Shown: positions 46,552-55,660, counted from the first letter of the stretch. The stretch is 64,000 nucleotides of DNA from Burkholderia savannae (GCF_001524445.2 NZ_CP013418.1:434001-498000), one strand, 5' to 3'. Notes: a model not told the origin generated them from the sequence alone. Numbers and translations: made by a program.

Positions 46552-47472
46552 ATGCTGAATTTTCTGGTCAAACGATTGTTCGGGCTCCTGCCGACGCTGC
46601 TGAGCGTTGCGGTGCTCGTGTTCCTGTTCGTGCACCTGCTGCCGGGCGACCCCGCTCGGCTCGCGGCGGGGCCGGAGGCGGACGACGCGACGGTCGCGCT
46701 CGTGCGCGCCGATCTCGGCCTCGACAAGCCGCTGCCCGCGCAGTTCGCGAACTTCTTCGCGCGGATCGCGCACGGCGACTTCGGCACGTCGACGCGCAGC
46801 AAGCGGCCCGTCGCGACCGAGATCGGCGAGCGCTTCATGCCGACGCTGTCGCTGACCGTCGTCAGCATGGCCTGGGCGACGCTCTTCGGCATGGGGATCG
46901 GCATCGCGTCGGCCGTGTGGCGCAACCGCTGGCCGGACCGCGTCGGGATGACGCTCGCGGTGTCGGGCATCTCGTTTCCGGCGTTCGCGCTCGGGATGCT
47001 GCTGATGGAAGTGTTCTCGGTGAAGCTCGGCTGGCTGCCCGTGGTGCCGGACGGCTCGTGGAGAAGCTACGTGCTGCCGTCGCTCACGCTCGGCGCGGCC
47101 GTGGCCGCGGTGATGGCGCGCTTCACGCGCGCGTCGTTCGTCGAGGTGCTGCACGAGGATTTCGTGCGCACCGCGCGCGCGAAGGGCGTGCGCGAGCCGG
47201 TGGTCGTGCTCAAGCACTGCCTGCGCAACGCGATGATTCCGGTCGTCACGATGATGGGGCTGCAGTTCGGCTTCCTGCTCGGCGGCTCGATCGTCGTCGA
47301 GGCGGTGTTCAACTGGCCGGGGCTCGGCCGCCTGCTCGTCGATGCGGTGACGATGCGCGACTACCCGGTGATCCAGGCGATCGTGCTGCTGTTCTCGCTC
47401 GAGTTCATCCTGATCAACCTGACCGTCGACGTGCTGTACGCGGTCATCAACCCGACGATCCGTTTCAAGTGA
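46552..47472 (+). CDS. gsiC: Glutathione/peptide ABC transporter permease
   Basis: A 306-residue permease opening [19 protein letters not shown] with six predicted helices. It has the periplasmic segment [25 protein letters not shown] (partial) and the EAA loop [26 protein letters not shown] (partial). It ends in [13 protein letters not shown], as in GsiC. It pairs with GsiD, which starts 7 bp after its stop. Confidence 0.94.
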   Translation: MLNFLVKRLFGLLPTLLSVAVLVFLFVHLLPGDPARLAAGPEADDATVALVRADLGLDKPLPAQFANFFARIAHGDFGTSTRSKRPVATEIGERFMPTLSLTVVSMAWATLFGMGIGIASAVWRNRWPDRVGMTLAVSGISFPAFALGMLLMEVFSVKLGWLPVVPDGSWRSYVLPSLTLGAAVAAVMARFTRASFVEVLHEDFVRTARAKGVREPVVVLKHCLRNAMIPVVTMMGLQFGFLLGGSIVVEAVFNWPGLGRLLVDAVTMRDYPVIQAIVLLFSLEFILINLTVDVLYAVINPTIRFK

Positions 47473-47479
47473 GGCGCGC

Positions 47480-48373
47480 ATGAACGCGACTGTTCCTACC
47501 ACCCCGGCCGCCGCGCCGGCCGCGATCCGCACGCCGTGGAGCGAGTTTTGGCGCAAGTTCAGAAAGCAGCACGTCGCGCTCGCGGCGGGGGCGTTCGTGC
47601 TGCTGCTCGTCGCCGTCGCGATCGTCGGCCCGCATTTCGTGCCGTACGACCCGGAGAACTATTTCGACTACGACGCGTTGAACGCGGGGCCGTCGGCCGC
47701 GCACTGGTTCGGCGTCGATTCGCTCGGCCGCGACATCTTCAGCCGGATCGTCGCGGGCGCGCGGATCTCGCTCGCCGCGGGCTTCTTCTCGGTCGCGCTC
47801 GGCGCGGCGATCGGCACGTTCTTCGGCCTGCTGGCCGGCTACTACGAAGGCTGGTGGGACCGCGCGACGATGCGCGTCGCCGACGTATTGTTCGCGTTCC
47901 CGGGCATCCTGCTCGCGATCGGCGTGGTCGCGATCCTCGGCAACGGGATGGTCAACGTGATCTGCGCGGTCGCGGTGTTCAGCGTGCCCGCGTTCGCGCG
48001 GCTCGTGCGCGGCAACACGCTCGCGCTCAAGCAGATGACCTACGTCGAGGCCGCGCGCAGCATCGGCGCGTCCGACCGCACGATCATCATGCGCCACATC
48101 CTGCCGGGCACGGTGTCGTCGGTCGTCGTCTATTTCACGATGCGCATCGGCACGTCGATCATCACCGCCGCGAGCCTGTCGTTCCTCGGCCTCGGCGCGC
48201 AGCCGCCGACGCCCGAGTGGGGCGCGATGCTCAACGAGGCGCGCGCGGACATGGTGAACGCGCCGCACGTCGCGCTCTTTCCGAGCATCGCGATCTTCCT
48301 GACCGTGCTCGCGTTCAACCTGCTCGGCGACGGGCTGCGCGACGCGCTCGACCCGAAGCTGGAGCGGCGCTGA
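47480..48373 (+). CDS. gsiD: Glutathione/peptide ABC transporter permease
   Basis: A 297-residue permease with the DppC/GsiD opening ([31 protein letters not shown], partial), [22 protein letters not shown] and the EAA loop [28 protein letters not shown] (partial). It ends in [17 protein letters not shown]. Its TGA stop overlaps the ATG of the P1 peptidase gene by one base, showing that the peptidases belong to the transporter operon. Confidence 0.94.
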   Translation: MNATVPTTPAAAPAAIRTPWSEFWRKFRKQHVALAAGAFVLLLVAVAIVGPHFVPYDPENYFDYDALNAGPSAAHWFGVDSLGRDIFSRIVAGARISLAAGFFSVALGAAIGTFFGLLAGYYEGWWDRATMRVADVLFAFPGILLAIGVVAILGNGMVNVICAVAVFSVPAFARLVRGNTLALKQMTYVEAARSIGASDRTIIMRHILPGTVSSVVVYFTMRIGTSIITAASLSFLGLGAQPPTPEWGAMLNEARADMVNAPHVALFPSIAIFLTVLAFNLLGDGLRDALDPKLERR

Positions 48374-49686
48374 TGGGCGCGCACGCAGCGGGCGGGCCGG
48401 ACGCGGCGGGCGGCGTGAACGTGACGCACGCAGCGGATCGGGCGGACGCCGCGCCGCACGTCGGCGCGCTGCCGGCGGGGCCGCTTTGCAGCATCGCCGA
48501 CGTCGCGGGCGTGACGGTCGGCCACGCGACGCTCGATTCGGGCGGCGTGCAGACGGGCGTGAGCGTCGTGCGGCCGCACGCGGGCGACGTCTATCGCGAC
48601 AAGGTGCCCGCCGCCGCGGCGGTGATCAACGGCTTCGGCAAGAGCGTCGGGCTCGTGCAGCTCGACGAGCTCGGCGTGCTCGAGACGCCGCTCGCGCTGA
48701 CGAACACGTTCGGCGTGGCGGCGCTCGCGCACGCGCAGATCCGCGCGGCCATCGATGCGAATCCGCAGATCGGCCGCGCGTGGCCGACCGTCAATCCGCT
48801 CGTGTTCGAATGCAACGACGGCTATCTGAACGATCAGCACGCGTTCGCGGTGACGCCCGAGCACTACGCGCAGGCGCTTGCCGACGCGCGGCCCGGGTTC
48901 GCGCGCGGTGCGGTCGGCGCGGGGCGCGGGATGTCGTGCTTCGACCTGAAGGGCGGAATCGGCTCGGCGTCGCGCGTCGCGCGCGCGGCGGGCGAATCGT
49001 GGACGGTGGGCGCGCTCGTGCTCGCGAACTTCGGCCGGCTGCCGATGCTGACGATCGACGGCGTGCCGGTCGGGCGGATGATCGCCGCGCGGGACGCGGG
49101 CGGCGCGCAGGCGGCGGCCGGCGCGCAGGGCGCGGGCGCGGCGCGGGACGATGCCGGCACCGGCGGCACGGGCGGCATGGGCCGCGCCGGCGACGCGGCG
49201 CACGATGCGGGTGACTGCGCGAATGCCCGCGCGAACAGCGGAGCGGCCGGCGGCCTCGCGCCCGACGCCGCCGCTGCGCGGCCGGATGCGCCGCCGCCCG
49301 AGCAGGGCTCGATCATCATGCTCGTCGCGACCGACGCGCCGCTGTCGTCGCGGCAGCTGAGGCGCGTCGCGCTGCGCGCGGCCGCGGGCCTCGCGCGCAC
49401 GGGCTCGGTGTACGGCCACGGCAGCGGCGACATCGCGCTCGCGTTCTCGACCGCGTACACGGTGCCGCACGACGCCGAGCGCATCGCGCTGCCGGCGCTC
49501 GTCGCCGACGCCGCGCTCGATCCGCTCTTCGCGGCCGCGGCCGACAGCGTCGAGCAGGCGATCGTCGACGCGCTGTGGCGCGCGACGAGCGTCGTGGGCC
49601 GCGACGGCCACGCGCGCCGCGCGCTGCGCGACGCCGCGCCGGAAGTCGAACGATGGATGCGCGCATCGCGCGAGGCAAACCGATGA
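48373..49686 (+). CDS. P1 family aminopeptidase (DmpA/BapA-like, S58)
   Basis: A 437-residue self-processing Ntn-type hydrolase. Family blocks are SIADVAGVTVGHATLDSG near the N-terminus, VPAAAAVINGFGKSVGLVQLDELG, VGAGRGMSCFDLKGGIGSASR and the cleavage site EQGSIIMLVATDAPLSSRQL, where S313 after G312 becomes the nucleophile. DmpA relatives release N-terminal D- or L-residues, and BapA relatives cut beta-peptides. A Gly/Ala/Asp-rich insert of about 70 residues (about 240-308) sits just before the cleavage site, longer than in the family. It is coupled to gsiD (1-bp overlap) and to the next peptidase (4-bp overlap). Confidence 0.9.
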   Translation: MGAHAAGGPDAAGGVNVTHAADRADAAPHVGALPAGPLCSIADVAGVTVGHATLDSGGVQTGVSVVRPHAGDVYRDKVPAAAAVINGFGKSVGLVQLDELGVLETPLALTNTFGVAALAHAQIRAAIDANPQIGRAWPTVNPLVFECNDGYLNDQHAFAVTPEHYAQALADARPGFARGAVGAGRGMSCFDLKGGIGSASRVARAAGESWTVGALVLANFGRLPMLTIDGVPVGRMIAARDAGGAQAAAGAQGAGAARDDAGTGGTGGMGRAGDAAHDAGDCANARANSGAAGGLAPDAAAARPDAPPPEQGSIIMLVATDAPLSSRQLRRVALRAAAGLARTGSVYGHGSGDIALAFSTAYTVPHDAERIALPALVADAALDPLFAAAADSVEQAIVDALWRATSVVGRDGHARRALRDAAPEVERWMRASREANR

Positions 49687-50510
49687 AAGTGCTGATTTCG
49701 ACCGATATCGAAGGGGTGGCGGGCGTCGTGAGCGCCGAGCAGACGCGCGCCGGCAATCCCGAATACGAGCGTGCGCGCCGCTGGATGACGGCGGAAGCGA
49801 ACGCGGCAGTCGAAGGCGCGTTCGCGGGCGGCGCGACGCGCGTGTGGGTCAACGATTCGCACGGCGGCTTTCGCAACCTGCTGCCCGACGGCATCGACGC
49901 CCGCGCGCGCGTCGTGCTCGGCAAGCCGCGCACGCTCGGGATGATGGCGGGCCTCGAAGCCGGGCCCGATCTCGTGTTCATGATCGGCTTTCACGCGAAG
50001 GCGGGCACACGCGGGCTGCTCGCGCACACAATCAACAGCGGCGCGTTCGCGCGCGTGCTGCTCGACGGGCGCGAAGCCGGCGAGGCCGGGCTCTACGGCG
50101 CGCTCGCGCACGAATACGGCGCGCACGTGGCGCTGCTGTCCGGCGACGACGTGTTCGTCGACGAGACGCGGCCGCTCTTTCCGGCCGCGCGCTTCGTGAC
50201 CGTCAAGGAGGCGACGGGATTCGCGAGCGGCGCGTCGATGACGCCCGCCGCCGCGTGCGCGGCGATCGGCGTCGCGGCGCGGCAGGCGGTCGAGCAGGCG
50301 CGCGAGGTCGCGCACCTGGCGCGCCCGCACGCGCCGCGCGCGGCGGCCTGCGAGCTGCGCGCACAGACCGTCGCGGCCGCCGATCTCTTCTGCCAGTGGC
50401 CGTCGCTCGAGCGCGTCGACGCGCTCACGCTGCGGTTCGCCGCGCCGTCGATCGAGCACGTCGTGCGAACGTTGAACTGCCTGTCGGCGATGTCGTTCAT
50501 GCTGCGTTGA
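49683..50510 (+). CDS. M55 family D-aminopeptidase (DppA-like)
   Basis: A 275-residue zinc aminopeptidase. The expected residues are D8 and E10 (STDIEGVAGV), H60 (NDSHGGF), H104 (GFHAKAG), H115 (LAHTINSGAF) and E134 in the DGREAGEAGLYG region, matching Bacillus DppA, which forms decamers and acts on D-Ala peptides. The ATG overlaps the P1 peptidase stop (ATGA). As the last gene of the operon, it suggests that the imported peptides include D-amino acids, for example from peptidoglycan. Confidence 0.92.
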   Translation: MKVLISTDIEGVAGVVSAEQTRAGNPEYERARRWMTAEANAAVEGAFAGGATRVWVNDSHGGFRNLLPDGIDARARVVLGKPRTLGMMAGLEAGPDLVFMIGFHAKAGTRGLLAHTINSGAFARVLLDGREAGEAGLYGALAHEYGAHVALLSGDDVFVDETRPLFPAARFVTVKEATGFASGASMTPAAACAAIGVAARQAVEQAREVAHLARPHAPRAAACELRAQTVAAADLFCQWPSLERVDALTLRFAAPSIEHVVRTLNCLSAMSFMLR

Positions 50511-50550
50511 ATCGCGCTTGCGCGTCAGCGCACGGGCGGCGGGAAATCTG

Positions 50551-51195
50551 TCAGGTCAAATAGAACGTGTTAGAGGTGTTGTCGAATCCGACATTGACCG
50601 CACCGCCGCTCAGCGGCACCGCGAGACTGTTCGTCGGCGTGAACGGGGCGATCATGCCGTTTACGCCGGACGACAGGAACAGATCCGCCCAATCGAGCAG
50701 ATAGAACGCCGCTTGCGTATTCGTGATCACAGCAGTGGCGTTCATCGTCGATATCGCGGTTGCGCCGTTGACCGTTGCCCGTTGCGCGAGCCCGAAAGCG
50801 CCGGACGCGCCGATTTGCAGATTCCGGATGGAGTACGCGCCGGCCGGCCCGATGCCCGCATTGCCGTTGTCGATCTGGCCGTTGCGGAACGAATAGAGCG
50901 TCTCGATCCGCGCCGGTCCGTTCGTCGTCGCATTGATCTCGAGCACGTTGCCTGCCGTCAGCGTGGTCGCCGTCATGTAAAGGAAAATGGCGTCGTCGAT
51001 GACGACGCTGTTGTGCTCGTACGGCGAGAACGCCTGCCATATGACGGACGCGCTCACCGATGCGCCGCGCATGTTCGCCAGTGTCGAGCTGACATAAGTG
51101 TCGACCCGTCTCGTCAACGTGACCGCAAGCCGCGCATCGCGGATCTTCGCCACGCCTGCCGAATCGATCGCGATGTAGATCGTGCAAACCGGCAT
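50551..51195 (-). CDS. Unknown beta-rich protein, paralogue of its upstream neighbour
   Basis: A 214-residue protein of lower GC than its surroundings, with no signal peptide or membrane segment. It alternates short strands rich in Thr, Asn and Ser. It shares with the upstream gene an N-terminal strand pattern (TIYIAIDSAG versus INISISNTG), a central FGLAQRATVN / FGLAQQAVVN block and the C-terminal VGF(D/N)...(S/T)NTFYL. So the two arose by tandem duplication. I recognise no family; a lectin- or toxin-like beta sandwich is possible but unproven. The gap to the upstream gene is 50 bp, so they are probably co-transcribed. Confidence 0.75.
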   Translation of the reverse strand: MPVCTIYIAIDSAGVAKIRDARLAVTLTRRVDTYVSSTLANMRGASVSASVIWQAFSPYEHNSVVIDDAIFLYMTATTLTAGNVLEINATTNGPARIETLYSFRNGQIDNGNAGIGPAGAYSIRNLQIGASGAFGLAQRATVNGATAISTMNATAVITNTQAAFYLLDWADLFLSSGVNGMIAPFTPTNSLAVPLSGGAVNVGFDNTSNTFYLT

Positions 51196-51245
51196 GATCC
51201 GTGCGCCGGCCTGCCACTCGACGCGGCAGACCGGCTCCGCGCATC

Positions 51246-51956
51246 TCACACGATTCTTCTCAGCGTGCCGTAGCTTTCGGATCCGGTGACGGCGCCTCGA
51301 AGTCCCTCGACGAACTCCTCCCCACTGAGAACGGCCGGTTGCTGGAGGTAGAACGTATTGGTCCGTTCGTTGAAGCCGACCTGGGCGGCCGGATTCTGGG
51401 TGGACAGCGTGATCGGCAGCGCGTTGCTGGCTACCTGCGATATCACCGAGCCATTGTTGCTGTACGACGCGAGGAACAGCGAGAGATTTTCGATCGGCGT
51501 AAACGATGCCCTCATGTTGTACGCGACCGGCACGGCGTTGAGCGGCGCCGCGACAGGAACATTGTTGACGACCGCCTGCTGGGCAAGCCCGAAACTGAAG
51601 TTGCCGGCCTGGCTGTTGAGGAGGTTGAACGTGCTGGGGCTGCCGCCGTCGGCGCCGGTGAACTGGGCGCGTTCGAACGTGTAGGTCCAGCCGGTTTGAA
51701 TCGGCGCACCCGTTTGCGACGTCATCATGATCGTGGCGCCCGCCTGCAGGACGGTGGTCGTCGCGTACATCGTGTACTGCTCCTGCCACGAGATCTGGTT
51801 CAACTGGAGCGGCTGGAACGTTACCCAGGCGATCGGCAGGTTGCCCTGCTGCAGTGGATCCGAGATCACGCTCTTGACGAGCGTGACATGAAGCCCATTT
51901 TGGTAAATGGTATTCAATCCGGTGTTGCTGATAGAAATGTTGATCTGGTAATTCAT
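51246..51956 (-). CDS. Unknown beta-rich protein, first of a tandem pair
   Basis: A 236-residue protein, MNYQINISISNTGLNTIYQ..., with lower GC and more Asn, Gln and Thr than neighbours. It has no export signal. Block ISWQEQYTMYATTTVLQAGATIMMTS (partial) is followed by WTYTFERAQFTG and SFGLAQQAVVNN, and near the end by VGFNERTNTFYLQQPAV. A C-terminal tail of about 30 residues (SGEEFVEGLRG...) is absent from its paralogue. GGGGATT lies upstream of the ATG. The composition suggests gain by transfer followed by duplication. Function is not assigned. Confidence 0.78.
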   Translation of the reverse strand: MNYQINISISNTGLNTIYQNGLHVTLVKSVISDPLQQGNLPIAWVTFQPLQLNQISWQEQYTMYATTTVLQAGATIMMTSQTGAPIQTGWTYTFERAQFTGADGGSPSTFNLLNSQAGNFSFGLAQQAVVNNVPVAAPLNAVPVAYNMRASFTPIENLSLFLASYSNNGSVISQVASNALPITLSTQNPAAQVGFNERTNTFYLQQPAVLSGEEFVEGLRGAVTGSESYGTLRRIV

Positions 51957-52556
51957 TCTTAATCCCCTTGAGTGAGGCATTAAAGAAAAACCAGCCATCG
52001 ACGAGCTGGCGCTGCGACATCCCAGGCATACGCGGTTGCCCGGACGATAATCGCGTGATTCGGGATCCGAGTGATATTTCCGGATGCGTCTGTACGTGAG
52101 CGGCAAGAAAGCATGTGACGCCAAGTGTCGGTCGAGTACGGGCGCATAGGGCAGCAATCAACATCCGGTTTGCGTGAGTTTCCGCAGCATTTTGGTGAAT
52201 GGCTGGTTTGATGTTTTCTTTTTCGTTTCGTGAGATAAGCGATCTGCTGGAATCAGGATAGGACGAATGGCGAGGTATTCAAGCGAAGATCTGATTTCAA
52301 ATGGAATTAAAGCGGCATTCGTCGTCGATCCGCTCCTTGGCTGAAAGAAGCTTTAATTGCGCCGGACATGACGGGATTGGCTCCTGTTTCCGTTCGGGGC
52401 CGATCGACCGGCCAGCCGACGATTGGGGGGCGCGGCCCGGGCGCCGCGGATCGTCGCATGGCCGAAAAAAGTGGGGATAAGGAGGGGCGATCCGCCCGAA
52501 TGGCCGATTGCGTGCGCGGCACGGATCGCACACACAACCGGCGGACGTCGGTTCGT
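51957..52556. other. 600-bp lower-GC gap upstream of the paralogue pair
   Basis: Noticeably AT-richer than the rest (52180-52340). It should contain the promoter of the unknown pair, reading leftward. No open frame shows coding signs. The right 150 bp is the 3' side of pcaG. Confidence 0.5.
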
Positions 52557-53150
52557 TCAGATATCGAAGAACACCGTCTCCCGCTCGCCCTGCATGCGGA
52601 TGTCGAAGCGATAAACGGTCACGCCGTTCGCCTGCGCGTCGCGCTTCGCGATCAGCGTCGCGCGGCGCTCGGCCGGCACGGTGTTCAGCGCCGCGTCGGC
52701 TTCGTTCGCGGCCGCTTCGTCGTCGAAGTAGATCCGCGTGAACGCATGCGTGAGAATGCCGCGCATCATCACGGTCACGTCGACGTGCGGCGCGTCCGTC
52801 TCCGACGTGCGCGCCGGTTTCACCGTTCGCACGACGAAGCGGTTCTGCGCGTCGGTGCCGGTGCCGACGCGCGCGAAGCCGTTGAAGCCGCGCTGCGCGG
52901 CGTCGTCGCGCGACGTCGGATAGCGGCCCTCGCCGTCGACTTGCGTGAATTCGAGCACCGCGTCGCCGACGGCGTTGCCGTCGCCGTCGATCACGCGGCC
53001 GACGAGCAGGATGTGCTCGCCTGCCGCGTCGGGCGTCGCGATCTCGGGCGTGAAGAGGCTCTTCAGATCGAAGTTGTACTGCTGCGGGCAGAGGCCGTAC
53101 GCGAAGTACGGGCCGACGGTTTGCGAAGGGGTCTGTTTCGGCGTCGTCAT
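52557..53150 (-). CDS. pcaG: Protocatechuate 3,4-dioxygenase alpha subunit
   Basis: A 197-residue alpha subunit opening TPSQTVGPYFAYGL, then LVGRVIDGDGNAVGDAVLEFTQVDGEGRY (partial), FNGFARVGT and APHVDVTVMMRGILTHAFTRIYFDDE (partial). It lacks the full iron-ligand set, as alpha subunits do. With PcaH it opens the protocatechuate ring between the hydroxyls to give beta-carboxymuconate. The ATG lies 2 bp after the pcaH stop. Confidence 0.95.
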   Translation of the reverse strand: MTTPKQTPSQTVGPYFAYGLCPQQYNFDLKSLFTPEIATPDAAGEHILLVGRVIDGDGNAVGDAVLEFTQVDGEGRYPTSRDDAAQRGFNGFARVGTGTDAQNRFVVRTVKPARTSETDAPHVDVTVMMRGILTHAFTRIYFDDEAAANEADAALNTVPAERRATLIAKRDAQANGVTVYRFDIRMQGERETVFFDI

Positions 53151-53152
53151 GT

Positions 53153-53857
53153 TCAGCGCTCCGTCGGGGTGGCGTCGCGGCCGCGCAACACGATGTCGAA
53201 TTCGTAGCCGAGCGCGAAGCCTTCTTCGGTCGTGCCGATCGAGAAGCGCGAGATCAGGCGATCGCGCGCGTCCTCGGGCGTGCCCTGGAAGATCGGGTCG
53301 AGCGCGAGGAGCGGATCGCCCGGGAAATACATCTGCGTGACGAGCCGCGAGCCGAAATAGTCGCCGAACAGCGAGAAATGGATGTGGTTCGGCCGCCACG
53401 CGTTCGGATGATTGCCCCACGGATATGCGCCCGGCTTGATCGTGAGGAAGCGGTAGCGGCCGTTCTCGTCGGTGAGGCACCGGCCCGCGCCGAGGAAGTT
53501 CGGATCGAGCGGCGCGTCGTGCTGATCGACCTTGTGCACGTAGCGGCCCGCGGCGTTCGCCTGCCAGACCTCGACGAGCGTGTTGCGCACCGGCTTGCCG
53601 CCTTCGTCGAGCACGCGGCCCGTGACGATGATCCGCTCGCCGAGCGGCTCGCCGTTCTTCGCCGCGTTCTTCGTCAGGTCGTGGTCGAGCGGGCCGAGGT
53701 CGCCCGCGCCATAGACGGGCGCGTGCTGGTTGCGCAGCTTTTCCTTCAGCGGGATCAGCGGCTGCGTCGGGCCGCGCTTCACCGACGAGCGGTACGGCGG
53801 ATGAATGTACGCGGGATGCGACGGCCAGTCGCGCGGCGCGAGCGTCGAGGAATCCAT
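53153..53857 (-). CDS. pcaH: Protocatechuate 3,4-dioxygenase beta subunit
   Basis: A 234-residue catalytic subunit. GPLDHDLTKN, GERIIVTGRVLDEGGKPVRNTLVEVWQANAAGRYVHKVDQ (partial; first Tyr ligand in GRYVH), LTIKPGAYPWGNHPNAWRPNHIHFSLFG (partial; second Tyr and two His ligands) supply the Fe(III) site. I chose the ATG at 53857, with GGAGACG upstream; an in-frame TTG at 53887 would add ten residues. It is divergent from a PcaQ-type LysR gene, with the rest of the pca pathway elsewhere. Confidence 0.95.
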   Translation of the reverse strand: MDSSTLAPRDWPSHPAYIHPPYRSSVKRGPTQPLIPLKEKLRNQHAPVYGAGDLGPLDHDLTKNAAKNGEPLGERIIVTGRVLDEGGKPVRNTLVEVWQANAAGRYVHKVDQHDAPLDPNFLGAGRCLTDENGRYRFLTIKPGAYPWGNHPNAWRPNHIHFSLFGDYFGSRLVTQMYFPGDPLLALDPIFQGTPEDARDRLISRFSIGTTEEGFALGYEFDIVLRGRDATPTER

Positions 53858-53965
53858 CAGGATCGTCTCCGGGTTGATGGTTGTCAAGGCGGGATGGGGG
53901 GACTTTAGCTAATCCGGAAAGTTATGCAAAATGATGTTTTATCGCTAATCGTATAACCAGACGTT

Positions 53966-54970
53966 ATGCAACACCGGATTGCCGACGGCCGGGTCAAGTT
54001 CCGGCACCTGCAGTGCTTTCTCGCCGTCGCGCAGTTCGGCAGCGTGCAGAAGGCCGCGCAAAGCCTGTCGATCACGCAGCCGGCCGTGTCGAAGACGATC
54101 GCCGAGCTCGAGTCGATCCTCGGCGTGAAGCTGTTCGAGCGCGGCCGTCAGGGCGCGCGGCCGACGCGCGAGGGGCAACTGTTCATTCCGCACGCGAGCG
54201 CGTGCGTGCTCGCGCTGCGGCAGGGCGTCGGGCTCCTCGCGCGCGAGAGCGGCGGCGCGGCCGCGACGCTCGAGATCGGGATGTTGCCGACCGTCGCCGC
54301 GTCGCTCGCACCCGCCGTCTTGCAGGCGCTCGCGAGCGAATGGCCGCGCGCGGTCGTGCGGATCGCGACCGTCGCGAACGCCGAGCTGCTCGAACGGCTG
54401 AAGGCGGGCGCGATCGAGTGCGCGATCGGGCGGCTGTCGGAGCCGGAGCGGATGGTCGGGCTGTCGTTCGAGCACCTGTACAACGAGCCGCTCGTCGCGG
54501 TCGTGCGCGCGGGCCATCCGCTCGCGGCGAGCGCCGCGCCCGCCGCGCAGCTCGCGCGCCATCCGGTCGTGCTGCCGCCGTACGGCACGATGATTCGCCA
54601 GGCGGCCGAGCAACTGCTGAGCGCGTGCGGCGCGCCGCCGCTCGAATCGTTCGTCGAGGTGCTGTCGGTGTCCGTCGCGCGCGCGCTCGCGCTCGAAAAC
54701 GACGCGGTGTGGTTCGTGCCGCGCTACGCGGCCGAATACGATCTCGCGGCGGGCACGCTCGTGCGGCTCGCGCTGCCCGTCGAGGGCGCGGACGAGCCGG
54801 TCGGGCTGATCCTGCGCACCGATGCGCAGCTTTCGCCCGTCGCGCGCTCGCTGATCGAGGCCGTGCGGGCGGTCGCGCGGCGGCGGCTCGGCGCGGCGGG
54901 CGGGCGAAGTCGCCGCGACGGGCAGGGTGCGCCGAAGCGGGCGCGCGGCACGCGAAAGCGCGGGGCGTGA
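53966..54970 (+). CDS. pcaQ: LysR family activator of the pca genes
   Basis: A 334-residue regulator with HTH region VKFRHLQCFLAVAQFGSVQKAAQSLSITQPAVSKTIAELE (partial), typical of PcaQ/CbbR-like LysR proteins, and an effector domain from about residue 95. The divergent position next to pcaHG is the standard arrangement; PcaQ responds to beta-carboxy-cis,cis-muconate. The 53858-53965 gap includes an AT-rich TTATGCAAAATGATG segment suited to binding. The last 30 residues are Arg/Gly-rich. Confidence 0.9.
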   Translation: MQHRIADGRVKFRHLQCFLAVAQFGSVQKAAQSLSITQPAVSKTIAELESILGVKLFERGRQGARPTREGQLFIPHASACVLALRQGVGLLARESGGAAATLEIGMLPTVAASLAPAVLQALASEWPRAVVRIATVANAELLERLKAGAIECAIGRLSEPERMVGLSFEHLYNEPLVAVVRAGHPLAASAAPAAQLARHPVVLPPYGTMIRQAAEQLLSACGAPPLESFVEVLSVSVARALALENDAVWFVPRYAAEYDLAAGTLVRLALPVEGADEPVGLILRTDAQLSPVARSLIEAVRAVARRRLGAAGGRSRRDGQGAPKRARGTRKRGA

Positions 54971-54988
54971 CGCGCGACGTCCATCCGC

Positions 54989-55660
54989 TCATTCCATGCC
55001 GAGCTTGCCGAAATCGAATCGCTCCGCCGACAGCAGGAAGCCGCTCGATTTCTTGCCCGGCGCCGCGCCCTTGATCTGGCATTGCTTGAAGAACGACACG
55101 TACGTGTTCTGATTGAACTCGCTGTCCGGCGCCGGCTCGACGTAGCGCACCCATAGCTCGAGCGTGTCCTTGTTCGGCATCGCGATGAAGTGCCCGGCAT
55201 CGCGCATCTTGCTGACGTAGGCGCTCGACATCCACCACGCGTACGCGGTCCGGCTGCGCATCAGCTCGCCGCGCGTATCGACGAACAGCACGCATGCGAG
55301 CGCCGAATTGGGCGTCGCGCAGATCAGCGCGAGATCGGCCGGCTTGATCGAGAAATAGCCTTCCCAGCTCGGCCGCTCGCCTTTTTGCTTCGGCGGTGCG
55401 ATCGGCGCGGCCTGGCGGCTCTTGACCTGCACGTAGATCGGCGTTTCCGGCGCGTTGCGATCGACCGGCTTCGGCGCGTCGTCGAGCCGCGACAGATGCC
55501 GGTACGCGCGCGTCACGACGAGATCGAAGCCTTTGTCGATCGGCAGCTTGAACGCCTCCATGTTGTGGCGGAAGCACTCGGACATGATGTAGTGCTCGCC
55601 CGCCGCGCCGATGTAGAGCAGTTCGGTGGGAATGGACGACGATGATTTGGCGTGGGTCAT
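54989..55660 (-). CDS. Predicted PD-(D/E)XK nuclease-like protein
   Basis: A 223-residue protein. AAGEHYIMSECFRHN (Glu22), KGFDLVVTRAYRHL (Asp46) and TPIYVQVKSRQ (Gln78, Lys80) follow the E...D...QxK order of PD-(D/E)XK endonuclease-like folds such as PDDEXK_11. The C-terminal half (YFSIKPADLALIC..., LFVDTRGELMRSRTAYAWWMSSAYVSKMRDAG, in part) is unusual for a plain nuclease and may be a recognition module. No methylase or other defence gene is adjacent. It is convergent with pcaQ, with an 18-bp gap. Nuclease activity is inference from motif order. Confidence 0.55.
   Translation of the reverse strand: MTHAKSSSSIPTELLYIGAAGEHYIMSECFRHNMEAFKLPIDKGFDLVVTRAYRHLSRLDDAPKPVDRNAPETPIYVQVKSRQAAPIAPPKQKGERPSWEGYFSIKPADLALICATPNSALACVLFVDTRGELMRSRTAYAWWMSSAYVSKMRDAGHFIAMPNKDTLELWVRYVEPAPDSEFNQNTYVSFFKQCQIKGAAPGKKSSGFLLSAERFDFGKLGME

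Noticed and set aside
50511..51956. A prophage remnant around the low-GC pair
   Set aside because: No integrase, terminase, tail or attachment-site features are present in or near the low-GC segment.
52264..52287. A second hrpII-like box (CGAA-N16-CGAA on the plus strand) upstream of the low-GC paralogues
   Set aside because: The reverse-strand spacing fits TTCG-N16-TTCG, but no YANNNT lies 30-32 bp further on, and the gene starts 300 bp away. TTCG is frequent by chance.
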